A program made the position numbers and the translations under genes. Of a DNA stretch of 52,785 bases, positions 33,952 to 42,952 are shown piece by piece. Under the pieces are notes generated by a model. The model was not told where the DNA came from. It did no database searches and worked only from the letters and a program-made list of their open reading frames with translations. The first letter of the stretch is position 1. The number at the start of each line of letters is the position of its first letter. Origin of the DNA: Bacillota bacterium (GTDB lineage: Bacteria; Bacillota; UBA5301); NCBI GenBank assembly GCA_012735535.1, contig JAAYHC010000056.1, positions 1 to 52,785 on the forward strand. The letters are read 5' to 3'.

Positions 33952-34734
33952 TTATTTTTTATGGGCGTTCGGGTGACAAGGAGCACAGTCCATGTTGGTC
34001 AGAGTGTTGCCCAACATACTGGTCTTGCCGACGTGACAGCCCTGACACTTAGCGGTTTCAGCAGAAACTTTGTAGGCCGGTGTGAAGTTCTTGGCGTGGT
34101 AGCTATTGAGCAGCTCGATGGCTTTGGCAGCTACATCGCCGGCCAGCATGGCGCAGCGGTTGAGACGCTCTTCGTCGGTTTCTCTAAAGCCGCTGGCCGC
34201 ACACCAATTGCTGACCGAAGCATGACACAGCGGGTTGCCGGCGATACTTTGGGTCTTGTTGGGGAACTTAGCGTAACTTTCGTGATTCATGGTGGGCAGG
34301 GCGGTAGAAGAATACCAGCCGAATAGTTCGCCAACCAGTTTGGGGACATCGGCCGCCGGGACTACTAAGTTGATCATGTTGGCTGCACCGGCGAGTGTAC
34401 CACACAGGGTGCCCCAGCTGGCCCCGCCGCCAGCCCCCCAGCGATACATATCAGGGGTCAGGAGAGTGTAGGGATAACCGACTTTTTCCTGCAACTGCAG
34501 GAGGATAGCGCCAGCGCTACCCTTCATTCAGCCGCCGTTGTAGTACAGATCGTAACCAGTTTTGTAGGCAGCTTTCGGATCCAGCTGTTTGTACGGCCAC
34601 GGCCAGGTTGGCACCTCGTTGGCTGATGCCGGCAACAAAAAGCTCCCACCGAGCATGGAGCCGACTGCCGCCCCGGCTAGAAAGCTACCGCCACTGACGA
34701 GGAATTCTCGTCTGGACAAAGTCTTTTCCATCAT
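33952..34734 (-). CDS. Split-Soret-cytochrome-like diheme selenoprotein candidate, copy 2
   Basis: 260 aa if TGA at 34530-34528 is read as Sec69. Tat signal LSRREFLVSGGSFLAGAAVG; Sec in GG-Sec-MKGSAGAI; Cys111 in WGTLCGTLAG; NPLCHASVSNWC; heme sites CQGCH (230-234) and CAPCH (250-254). Layout, spacing and the Sec codon number equal copy 1. Copy 1 has an extra Cys four residues after Sec; here it is Ser. ATG 34734 has TTGGAGGTG upstream; a longer in-frame start would break the Tat signal. Two full paralogues with UGA at one site argue for recoding. Role: exported electron-transfer or redox protein, substrate unknown. Confidence 0.84.
34503..34521 (-). promoter_or_regulatory. SECIS-like hairpin, cytochrome copy 2
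   Basis: On the minus strand TAGCG (34519-34515) pairs with CGCTA (34510-34506) around CTGG; GG/CC extends it below with one bulged T. Position relative to the TGA is identical to copy 1, and two pairs differ by compensatory changes (G-C to U-A, U-A to A-U). Confidence 0.72.
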
Positions 34735-34778
34735 TGCGTGCACCTCCAAGATAATACAAATAATTACTAGATGGAATG

Positions 34779-34790
34779 TGGTACGTACCA
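34779..34790. promoter_or_regulatory. Perfect 12-bp palindrome upstream of cytochrome copy 2
   Basis: TGGTACGTACCA is fully self-complementary and lies about 45 bases upstream of the copy 2 start codon, a possible operator. The rest of 34735-35030 (about 300 bases, between divergent genes) is A/T-rich and holds the argC promoter. Confidence 0.4.
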
Positions 34791-34966
34791 TGATTTGCGC
34801 AGAAAGCATTCTCACCTAGCCTACATGGTTAGTATTCTTGTGTTCGGGACTCATACCTGCCTGCATCTGCTTGAAAAATACTAATTCAAAATATAACATA
34901 ATGGAATATTAGGTTTGGCCTGGTGCGCCGGGTTTTGCTGGGGCAAAAAGAAGACACGAAATGCTG

Positions 34967-34995
34967 TTGCATTTTTATACACCCAATAGTATAAT
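34967..34995 (+). promoter_or_regulatory. Promoter of the arg operon
   Basis: TTGCAT (34967-34972), exactly 17 bases, then TATAAT (34990-34995), 35 bases before argC. The -10 is part of the palindrome TATAATTATA. I do not see a convincing ArgR box. Confidence 0.72.
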
Positions 34996-35030
34996 TATAA
35001 ATCAATTCCAGAATAAGGAGTTTGCTGGCG

Positions 35031-36056
35031 ATGGAGAAGGTCAAGGTTGGTGTGATTGGGGTCACCGGTTACGCGGGAGCGGAGCTTGTGCGCCTGTTAG
35101 CCATGCATCCGCAGGTCGAATTGGTTAAGGTCGGGGCGCGCTCGGCGGTGGGGTGCCGGGTTGATGAGCTCTTTCCAGGCTTGGCCGGTATCAAGCTCGC
35201 CTGTAGTGCGGCGGATGACTCCTATGCCGAATGTGACTACGTTTTTTTAGCCTTGCCGCACGGGGTATCGATGGAATATCTGCCGCAACTCATCAAGGCC
35301 GGCGCGCGGGTGATCGATCTCGGTGCCGATTTTCGGTTCTCTGATGCTGCGGTTTATGAGCGGACATATGAGGCGGTGCACAGCGCCAAGGATTTGCTGG
35401 GTATGTCGGTTTACGGTCTGACCGAATACTACCGGGACGCGATTCGCGCAGCGCCAATCGTGGGTAATCCCGGTTGTTATCCGACCGCGGCCATCTTGGC
35501 TCTCAGGCCCTTGTTGGCCGGCGGTCTGGTGGAGAAAGACGGGATTATCATCGATGCCAAGTCCGGGGTTAGCGGGGCCGGGCGCGGCCTGGCTCAGGAA
35601 CGATTACTGGCGGAGTTGAACGAGAATTTCCGCGCCTACAAACCGGTTGGGCATAGGCATACCGCCGAGATCAATCAGTATGCCGGCGCCGAGGTCGCGG
35701 TAACCTTCACGCCGCACCTGCTGCCGGTCCAACGCGGGATTCTTGCAACCTGTTATTTAACGCTCCGCCCCGGTGTCGAGGTCGGGGATATCGTCGAGGC
35801 CTACGCCGAACGGTATGCGGACGAACCTTTTGTCCACTGTCATCAGCCCGGCGTCTTGCCTGAGCTACGGTGGGCGGTAGGCTCAAACAGCTGTCATCTT
35901 GGTTTTGCTGTTGACCGCAGCTTACGCCGCTTAATCGTGGTAGCGGTTCTGGATAACTTACTCAAGGGTGCTGCCGGGCAGGCGGTTCAAAACATGAATG
36001 TCATGGCGGGGTTCCCGGAAACGATGGGACTTCCAATCAATGCACCGATTGTTTAG
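35031..36056 (+). CDS. argC: N-acetyl-gamma-glutamyl-phosphate reductase
   Basis: 341 aa. Reduces N-acetylglutamyl phosphate with NADPH, third step of arginine synthesis. NAD(P) loop GVTGYAGAELVRL, catalytic Cys in VGNPGCYPTA (about residue 148) and the His of VGHRHTAEINQ. ATG 35031 is 10 bases after AAGGAG; a TTG at 35022 overlaps it. First gene of argCJBDFGH. Confidence 0.97.
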   Translation: MEKVKVGVIGVTGYAGAELVRLLAMHPQVELVKVGARSAVGCRVDELFPGLAGIKLACSAADDSYAECDYVFLALPHGVSMEYLPQLIKAGARVIDLGADFRFSDAAVYERTYEAVHSAKDLLGMSVYGLTEYYRDAIRAAPIVGNPGCYPTAAILALRPLLAGGLVEKDGIIIDAKSGVSGAGRGLAQERLLAELNENFRAYKPVGHRHTAEINQYAGAEVAVTFTPHLLPVQRGILATCYLTLRPGVEVGDIVEAYAERYADEPFVHCHQPGVLPELRWAVGSNSCHLGFAVDRSLRRLIVVAVLDNLLKGAAGQAVQNMNVMAGFPETMGLPINAPIV

Positions 36057-36068
36057 TGGGGGATTGAG

Positions 36069-37268
36069 ATGGAGATATTGACGGAAAACCAGGCCATTCT
36101 GGCTAAAGGTTATCAAAGTACCGGGGTCTGGTGTGGAATCAAACGAGCCAAAAAAGATCTGGCTTTGTTCTTTTCCGAGCAGTCGGCCTCCGTGGCCGGG
36201 GTTTTTACCACCAACGCGGTCAAAGGTGCACCGGTCTTAGTCTGTCAGGAACACTTGGCCTATGGGTGTGGCCGAGCAATCGTGATCAACAGCGGAAATG
36301 CCAATACCTGTACCGGGCCACAAGGCCTGGCCGATAGCCGCCGGATGGCTCAGCTGGCGGCGGAGGCTTTAGGAGTGTGTACGCAGGAAGTCTTTCCGGT
36401 CTCGACCGGAGTGATTGGGGTGCCTCTGCCGATGGACAAAATTGCCCGCGGCATTAGCGCGGCGGTCGACAGCCTTGCGGCCGGACAGCTTGGTGATGCC
36501 GCCGAGGCGATCCTGACGACTGATTTACGCCCCAAGGTGATTTCAGTGGGTTTCGGGCCGGATAAGCGATACACGCTGACCGGCATCGCCAAAGGATCCG
36601 GGATGATTCATCCGAATATGGCCACGATGTTGGCTTTCTTGCTGACGGATGCCCCAATTGGGAGTGCACCCTTGCAAAGCTTGCTCAAAGAGGTCACTGA
36701 TGAGACCTTTAACATGATCAGTGTGGACGGGGATACAAGTACCAACGACACGGTCTTGGCTTTTGCCAATGGTGCTGCCGGCGGCGAGCCGATCCTTCTC
36801 GATAGCGAAGTCTATGCCCAGTTGCGAGCAGCCTTCTTAGCGGCCTGCACTTACTTGGCCAAAGAGATCGCCCGCGATGGGGAGGGAGCAAGCAAGCTGA
36901 TCACCATCGAAGTGCGCGGCGCGCGCAACCGTCAGGAAGCGCGCTTGGCGGCCCGCAGCATTTCGCGCAGCAACTTGGTCAAAACGGCTATTTACGGTGC
37001 CGATGCTAACTGGGGGCGGGTGTTGTGTGCGGTTGGCTATAGCGGAATTGACCTCGAGCTTGAGAAGGTCAAGATGTCCATCGGTGGCCTGGAGGTCTTT
37101 GCCGGCGGAGTTCCTTTGCCATTCGACGAAACATGCGCCCGAGAGGTGTTAAGCCAAGCCGAAGTAACGATCACCGTTGACTTGGGAGTCGGTTCGGCCG
37201 GCGCCACCGCGTACACTTGTGATTTTACCGAAGACTACGTCAAAATCAATGCGAGTTACCGCAGCTAG
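36069..37268 (+). CDS. argJ: Ornithine acetyltransferase / N-acetylglutamate synthase
   Basis: 399 aa Ntn-like enzyme that moves acetyl from N-acetylornithine to glutamate, so the pathway is cyclic and needs no separate argE. The self-cleavage site is KGSGMIHPNMATMLAFLLTD with the nucleophile Thr of MATML (about residue 186). SVDGDTSTNDTVL is also conserved. Whether it also uses acetyl-CoA cannot be told from sequence. Confidence 0.97.
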   Translation: MEILTENQAILAKGYQSTGVWCGIKRAKKDLALFFSEQSASVAGVFTTNAVKGAPVLVCQEHLAYGCGRAIVINSGNANTCTGPQGLADSRRMAQLAAEALGVCTQEVFPVSTGVIGVPLPMDKIARGISAAVDSLAAGQLGDAAEAILTTDLRPKVISVGFGPDKRYTLTGIAKGSGMIHPNMATMLAFLLTDAPIGSAPLQSLLKEVTDETFNMISVDGDTSTNDTVLAFANGAAGGEPILLDSEVYAQLRAAFLAACTYLAKEIARDGEGASKLITIEVRGARNRQEARLAARSISRSNLVKTAIYGADANWGRVLCAVGYSGIDLELEKVKMSIGGLEVFAGGVPLPFDETCAREVLSQAEVTITVDLGVGSAGATAYTCDFTEDYVKINASYRS

Positions 37269-37282
37269 GAGGAGGTAAAGCG

Positions 37283-38182
37283 ATGGTTTCAGCAGCGTTA
37301 AATAAGGCTGCGGTGCTGATTGAGGCGCTGCCATATATCCGCAAGTTCTATGGGGCCACCTTTGTGATTAAATACGGAGGCAGCGTGATGCGGGAATCTG
37401 TGCCCCGCTCATCCCTCATGCTGGATTTGGTTCTGTTGAAGCATATTGGGATCAATCCGGTTTTAGTGCATGGCGGCGGCCCGGAGATCAACGAGTTACT
37501 CGACAAACTGGCTCTGGAGAGCACTTTTGTCAATGGTTTGCGGGTGACCGGTCCCGAAGTGATGCGGGTTGTCCAGATGGTGCTCTCCGGTCAAGTGAAC
37601 AAAGATATTGTCGCCGCGATTAATTCCAGCGGCGGGCGAGCCATCGGTCTTTCTGGGTTGGACGGTCCCATCATCCGGGTGGAGCCGATTTCATCCGAGC
37701 TCGGCAGGGTCGGCCGGATCACCGAGGTCAACCCGCGCTCGTTGCAAATGTTAAGTCAAGAAGGGTATATTCCGGTGTTGGCTTCGCTCGGGTTAGGCCC
37801 TGATGGTCAAAGCTATAACATCAATGCCGATCTGGTGGCCGGAGAGGTCGCGGTGGCTTTAAACGCAGCCAAGCTGATTATGATGACCGATGTCGAAGGG
37901 ATTTCTCAGACCGTCGACGGACATAAACGGTTGATCAGTCAGTTGAATCCGCGGACCGCCGAAGCTTTATTGCGCTCGGGTGCGATCAGCGGCGGGATGT
38001 TGCCGAAATTGGAAGCGTGTATCCGCGCGGTGCGAGGCGGGGTCGGCAGGGCTCATATTATCGATGGCCGGCTAGACCACTCGTTGCTGCTCGAGATTTT
38101 CACCGATACGGGGATCGGTACGATGATTACGCCTGATACCGGGGAGGATGAGGATGATGAGCTGGTTAATGCAAACATATAA
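37283..38182 (+). CDS. argB: Acetylglutamate kinase
   Basis: 299 aa, amino acid kinase fold. FVIKYGGSVMRE, then LVHGGGPEINELLDKL and, near 180, YNINADLVAGEVAVAL. The long form with an N-terminal helix (MVSAALNKAAVLIEALPYIR) is the hexameric, arginine-inhibited type, so feedback control is expected. Its end overlaps argD by 29 bases. The acidic tail (GEDEDDELVNANI) is encoded in the overlap. Confidence 0.97.
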   Translation: MVSAALNKAAVLIEALPYIRKFYGATFVIKYGGSVMRESVPRSSLMLDLVLLKHIGINPVLVHGGGPEINELLDKLALESTFVNGLRVTGPEVMRVVQMVLSGQVNKDIVAAINSSGGRAIGLSGLDGPIIRVEPISSELGRVGRITEVNPRSLQMLSQEGYIPVLASLGLGPDGQSYNINADLVAGEVAVALNAAKLIMMTDVEGISQTVDGHKRLISQLNPRTAEALLRSGAISGGMLPKLEACIRAVRGGVGRAHIIDGRLDHSLLLEIFTDTGIGTMITPDTGEDEDDELVNANI

Positions 38183-39335
38183 CCGCTGCGATGTTGTCTT
38201 TGTGCAGGGAGCGGGGTTGAAGTTATACACCGCCACTGGTGAGATTTACTGGGATTACCTTTCCGGAATTGGGGTCAATAACCTTGGCCATTGTCACCCG
38301 GCGGTGGTCAACGCCGTAAAAGAGCAGGCCGGCAAGTTGTTGCATGTTTCGAATCTCTACCGGATCGCGCAGCAGGAGGCTTTGGCCGAAGAATTAGCCG
38401 CCATCAGCGGGCTTGATCGGGTCTTTTTCTGTAACAGCGGGGCCGAGGCGAACGAAGCGATGATCAAGTTAGCACGGCGTTATCAGCGTGAAGTGCGTGG
38501 TGAAGACCGTTTTGAGGTCATTACCGCCCTCAATTCTTTTCATGGTCGCACGTACGGGGCGCTGGCCGCGACCGGGCAACCCAAGTATCAGCGGGGCTTT
38601 GAACCGCTGGGAGCGGGGTTTAAGTATGTTCCGTACAACGACTTGGCGGCTTTGGAGGAGGCGATCAGCCCGCAGACCGCACTGGTTTTGCTCGAACCGG
38701 TGCAGGGCGAGGGTGGCATTTATCCGGCCACCCGTGAGTATCTGGAAGGGGTCAGCCGGCTCTGCCGCGAACACGGGGTCTTGCTTGGTTTGGATGAAGT
38801 GCAAACCGGCGTCGGCCGTTGCGGCTCGTTTTACGCTTACCAACGGATGGGCATCCGGCCGGATCTGGTCAGTTCAGCTAAGGCGCTGGCGGGAGGCTTG
38901 CCGATTGGCGCCCTCTTGGCGACGGCCGAGGTGGCCCAAGGCTTTGTTCCGGGAACCCATGCCTCGACTTTTGGGGGTGGACCGCTGGTAACCGCGGCCG
39001 CTTTGGCGGTGGTACGAATCGTAAAACAGCAGGAGTTTTTGGAGGAAGTGGAGAAAATAGGCGGCTATTTAGAAGCTGCGATTTTGGCTGCCGCGGGAGA
39101 CGACATCGTTGAACTGCGTCGTCTCGGTTTGATGCTCGGAATCCAGTTTGGCCCGGCGGTCGAGGTCAAGCAGTTGAATCAAGCGCTGTTTAATAAGGAA
39201 AAGATTTTGGCCAATGCGCTCGCCAACAATACGCTGCGTTTGTTGCCGCCGCTTATTGCCACCGAAGCAGATTGTGATCGGTTTGCCGAGGCTCTGGCGC
39301 GACAAATCAAAGACCTCAAGGAGGGCCAAGTGTAA
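38154..39335 (+). CDS. argD: Acetylornithine aminotransferase
   Basis: 393 aa class III PLP enzyme. YLSGIGVNNLGHCHPAVV, NSGAEANEAMIKLAR, the PLP Asp in LLGLDEVQTGVGRCG and the Schiff-base Lys in SSAKALAGGLPIGALL. ATG 38154 has GGGGAGG 6 bases upstream and lies inside argB; 38157 would also do. Confidence 0.96.
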   Translation: MMSWLMQTYNRCDVVFVQGAGLKLYTATGEIYWDYLSGIGVNNLGHCHPAVVNAVKEQAGKLLHVSNLYRIAQQEALAEELAAISGLDRVFFCNSGAEANEAMIKLARRYQREVRGEDRFEVITALNSFHGRTYGALAATGQPKYQRGFEPLGAGFKYVPYNDLAALEEAISPQTALVLLEPVQGEGGIYPATREYLEGVSRLCREHGVLLGLDEVQTGVGRCGSFYAYQRMGIRPDLVSSAKALAGGLPIGALLATAEVAQGFVPGTHASTFGGGPLVTAAALAVVRIVKQQEFLEEVEKIGGYLEAAILAAAGDDIVELRRLGLMLGIQFGPAVEVKQLNQALFNKEKILANALANNTLRLLPPLIATEADCDRFAEALARQIKDLKEGQV

Positions 39336-40261
39336 TGGATCGGAGATTAGTAGGCAGAGATTTTTTGACGCTCGCCGATTTTACCGCGGAAGAATTAACC
39401 TACCTATTGGATGTGGCTGACCGCCTGAAAGCCGATCCGCTAGGCACGCGCTCGCTTGTCGGAAAGAATCTGGCCTTGCTCTTTGAAAAGCCGTCGATGC
39501 GCACCCGGGTCTCTTTTGAGGTGGGGATGAACCAATTAGGTGGTCACGCGATTGTCCTCTCGCCGGAGCAAGTCCAGTTAGGTAAAAGAGAGAGCATTTG
39601 TGATGTGGCCAGGGTGCTGAGCCGGTATGTCGATGGGATTATGGTGCGCACCTTTGCCCATACCATCGTTGAGGAGTTGGCCGAATACGCCGATGTTCCG
39701 GTGATTAACGGACTCACCGATCTGCTGCATCCCTGTCAAGTCTTGGCCGATCTGATGACGATCAGGGAGAAAAAAGGCCGGCTGGCCGGGATCAAGCTCA
39801 CCTACTTGGGCGACGGGAATAATATGGCTAATTCGCTGATGCTCGGCGGAGCGATCATGGGCCTTGCGGTGACAATCGCCACCGCCCCTGGCTGTGAACC
39901 GCCGGCGGAGATTAGCACACGGGCTGAGCAGCTGGCCGCTGAATATGGTGGGTCCGTCCGGATCGTACATGATCCGGTTGCGGCGGTGCGCGGGGCAGAT
40001 GTGCTGTATACGGATGTCTGGGCGAGTATGGGCCAAGAAGCCGAAGCCGAGCTGAAACGGGCGGCGCTGCGGCCCTATCAGTTAAACAGCGAGCTGGTCG
40101 CGCTCGCAGCCCCCGACTGTCTGGTGATGCACTGCTTGCCGGCGCATTATGGCGAAGAAATTACCGCCGAGGTCGGTTGGGGTGTGCACTCGGTCATTTA
40201 CGATCAGGCCGAGAACCGTCTACATGCGCAAAAAGCAATCTTACATGAATTGTTGGGTTAG
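39335..40261 (+). CDS. argF: Ornithine carbamoyltransferase
   Basis: 308 aa. The carbamoyl phosphate loop reads [12 protein letters not shown], with Met in place of the usual Thr of [17 protein letters not shown] and the ornithine loop [12 protein letters not shown] are standard. Its ATG shares a base with the argD stop (TAATG). Confidence 0.96.
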   Translation: MDRRLVGRDFLTLADFTAEELTYLLDVADRLKADPLGTRSLVGKNLALLFEKPSMRTRVSFEVGMNQLGGHAIVLSPEQVQLGKRESICDVARVLSRYVDGIMVRTFAHTIVEELAEYADVPVINGLTDLLHPCQVLADLMTIREKKGRLAGIKLTYLGDGNNMANSLMLGGAIMGLAVTIATAPGCEPPAEISTRAEQLAAEYGGSVRIVHDPVAAVRGADVLYTDVWASMGQEAEAELKRAALRPYQLNSELVALAAPDCLVMHCLPAHYGEEITAEVGWGVHSVIYDQAENRLHAQKAILHELLG

Positions 40262-40277
40262 TAAAGGAGCGAAGGTC

Positions 40278-41486
40278 ATGAAGAAACAGATTAACAAAGT
40301 AGTGCTGGCTTATTCCGGCGGGTTGGACACCTCGGTCGCCATTCCCTGGCTCAAGGAGAATTATGGTTGCGAGGTTATCGCGATGGCTGCCGATATTGGT
40401 CAGGGGGACGATTTTGAGGCGATCAAAGCCAAAGCGCTTGCCAGCGGTGCCAGTAAGTGCTATATCGAAGATTTGAAAGACGAGTTTGTAACCGATTACC
40501 TCTGGCCGATGGTCAAAAGCGGAGCGGTATACGAAGGGAAATACCTCTTAGGCACCTCCATTGCTCGTCCTTTGATTGCCAAGCGCCAGGTTGAAATCGC
40601 GCTGGCCGAAGGGGCTGAGGGTGTTGCTCACGGTTGCACCGGCAAAGGCAATGATCAGGTGCGGTTTGAACTGACCTACAAAGCTCTGGCTCCGCAGCTG
40701 AAGATTATCGCTCCGTGGCGGGTCTGGGAGATTCGGTCGCGCGAAGATGCGATCGACTATGCGGCTAAACATGGGGTTCCGGTGCCGGTGACCAAGGCCA
40801 AACCATACAGCCGGGATAATAACCTCTGGCATATCAGCCACGAAGGCGGGGCCCTGGAGGACCCCTGGAATGCGCCGCCGGAAGACGTTTATCTCATCAC
40901 CAACTCTCCGCAAGCTGCACCGGATGAGGTTGAGGAGATCACCATCGGTTTTGAAAAAGGTGTGCCGGTTTCCCTCAATGGTCAATCCTTATCTGGACTT
41001 CAGTTGATGCAAGAGTTAAACAAACTCGGGCACAAGCACGGGATTGGCCGGGTTGACTTGGTGGAAAACAGGTTGGTCGGGATGAAATCACGCGGGACCT
41101 ACGAGACCCCGGGCGGCACCATTCTGTATGTGGCCCATCAGGATCTCGAACTCTTGACACTCGACCGGGAGACCTTGCACTACAAGGAATTGGTCGCCCA
41201 TAAGTATGCGGAACTGGTCTACTTCGGTCAGTGGTATAGCCCGCTGCGAAAAGCCTTGGATGCTTTCATCGATAGCACCCAGGAGACGGTCACCGGAGAG
41301 GTCCGAGTCCGGCTATATAAAGGAAGCTGTCACGCTGTCGGACGGAGATCGCCGTATAGCTTATACAACCCTGAACTGGCTACTTTCGGTGAGGATGAGG
41401 TCTATAACCAGGCCGATGCGGAAGGGTTTATCAATTTGTTTGGGTTGCCGCTCAAGGTGCAAGCTCTATTAAAACGCGGGCAGTAG
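40278..41486 (+). CDS. argG: Argininosuccinate synthase
   Basis: 402 aa, ATP-dependent joining of citrulline and aspartate. The PP-loop [18 protein letters not shown] opens the protein; [15 protein letters not shown], then [20 protein letters not shown] and [15 protein letters not shown] are family signatures. ATG 40278 follows AAAGGAG; the upstream in-frame region belongs to argF. Confidence 0.98.
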   Translation: MKKQINKVVLAYSGGLDTSVAIPWLKENYGCEVIAMAADIGQGDDFEAIKAKALASGASKCYIEDLKDEFVTDYLWPMVKSGAVYEGKYLLGTSIARPLIAKRQVEIALAEGAEGVAHGCTGKGNDQVRFELTYKALAPQLKIIAPWRVWEIRSREDAIDYAAKHGVPVPVTKAKPYSRDNNLWHISHEGGALEDPWNAPPEDVYLITNSPQAAPDEVEEITIGFEKGVPVSLNGQSLSGLQLMQELNKLGHKHGIGRVDLVENRLVGMKSRGTYETPGGTILYVAHQDLELLTLDRETLHYKELVAHKYAELVYFGQWYSPLRKALDAFIDSTQETVTGEVRVRLYKGSCHAVGRRSPYSLYNPELATFGEDEVYNQADAEGFINLFGLPLKVQALLKRGQ

Positions 41487-41504
41487 AAGCGGGGGTTCAA
41501 TAAA

Positions 41505-42893
41505 GTGCTGAAGATGTGGAGTGGGCGGTTCACCAAAGGGACCGACGAACGGATGGATGATTTTCATTCGTCGATTCACTTTGATCAACGCCTGTATAAA
41601 CAAGATCTTGCGGGCAGTCGAGCCCATGTCCGGATGCTCGCCGCCTGTGGGATCATCAGTGAAACGGAAAAGGAGCAGATCTTGTCCGGGCTGGCCAAGG
41701 TGGAACAAGCTCTCGAGGCGGGGAAGCTATCCCTGCATGCCGGTCTCGAAGACATCCATATGGCGGTGGAACACTACTTAACAGCGGAGATCGGCGAGGT
41801 CGGCAAGAAGCTGCACACCGCACGCAGCCGCAATGACCAGGTCGCGACCGATTTACGCTTGTACCTCCGAGAAGTGGCCCGCCAGGTTCAGGATCGCTTG
41901 GTCCAACTGTCTCGGGTGCTGATTGACCGGGCTGAAGCCGAAAGCGAGACGCTCATGCCCGGTTATACGCACTTACAGCCCGCCCAACCGATCACTTTGG
42001 GCCATCATCTGCTGGCCTATTTCGAGATGTTCTATCGTGATCTGACCCGGGTGGAGGATTGTCTCGAGCGGGCCAATTACTCGCCGTTAGGCGCCGGAGC
42101 CCTGGCCGGGGTGACTTATCCGATCGATCGGGAACTCACCGCACAGCTCTTAGGATTTACAGCGCCGATGGCGAACAGCCTTGATGCCGTGAGTGATCGC
42201 GATTTTGTCATCGAGTTTCTAGCCGCCCTGAGCATCATCATGGTCCACTTAAGCCGCTTCTGCGAGGAACTGATCATCTGGTCCAATCCGGCCTTCGGCT
42301 TTGTTGAGCTTGATGATGCCTATAGTACCGGCTCGAGCATCATGCCGCAAAAGAAGAATCCGGACGTTCCGGAGCTGGTTCGCGGGAAGGCCGGCCGCGT
42401 TTTTGGCGACTTAATGGCGATCTTAACCGTGGTCAAAGGGATTCCCTTGGCCTACAATAAAGATCTGCAGGAGGATAAGGAAGCCTTTTTTGATGCCGTC
42501 GATACCGTACTGGCCTGCCTTGAAATCTTTATCCCGTTACTGTCGACGCTCAAGTTTAATCGGGAGAAAATGCGTGCAGCCTGTAATGAGGGTTATCTCA
42601 ATGCGACCGATGTGGCCGACTATCTGGCCAAGAAGGGACTCCCGTTCCGGGATGCTCATGAGATCGTGGGCAAGGTGGTCAGATACGCGATCGACCACGG
42701 TCTGCGTTTAGAAGAGCTTTCGCTGTCCCAATGGCAAGAGTTTTCGCCGCTTTTTGAGCCCGATATCCTCGAGACAGTGCAGATCGAGGCCTGTGTAGCC
42801 GCCCGGAACAGCTTGGGCGGAACGGCGCCGGCCCAGGTGCGGGCGGCGGTTAAGCGCAGCCGGGAGCTGCTGGATAAATTTTCCATTAAATGA
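41505..42893 (+). CDS. argH: Argininosuccinate lyase
   Basis: 462 aa fumarase/aspartase-superfamily enzyme that releases arginine and fumarate. MWSGRFTKGTDERMDDFHSS, HTARSRNDQVATDLRLYLRE, the catalytic-loop GSSIMPQKKNPDVPEL are clear. GTG 41505 is used; ATG 41514 is an alternative. Last gene of the arg set. Confidence 0.97.
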   Translation: MLKMWSGRFTKGTDERMDDFHSSIHFDQRLYKQDLAGSRAHVRMLAACGIISETEKEQILSGLAKVEQALEAGKLSLHAGLEDIHMAVEHYLTAEIGEVGKKLHTARSRNDQVATDLRLYLREVARQVQDRLVQLSRVLIDRAEAESETLMPGYTHLQPAQPITLGHHLLAYFEMFYRDLTRVEDCLERANYSPLGAGALAGVTYPIDRELTAQLLGFTAPMANSLDAVSDRDFVIEFLAALSIIMVHLSRFCEELIIWSNPAFGFVELDDAYSTGSSIMPQKKNPDVPELVRGKAGRVFGDLMAILTVVKGIPLAYNKDLQEDKEAFFDAVDTVLACLEIFIPLLSTLKFNREKMRAACNEGYLNATDVADYLAKKGLPFRDAHEIVGKVVRYAIDHGLRLEELSLSQWQEFSPLFEPDILETVQIEACVAARNSLGGTAPAQVRAAVKRSRELLDKFSIK

Positions 42894-42952
42894 GCAGGAA
42901 TTTGCTCGCTCGTCAGCAAAGAGATTAGAGATAGCCAAAGGGGGAGGCCGTG

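Noticed and set aside
34967-35030. ArgR box at the arg promoter
   Set aside because: The palindrome TATAATTATA lacks the TGAAT/ATTCA arms of the Bacillus ARG box.
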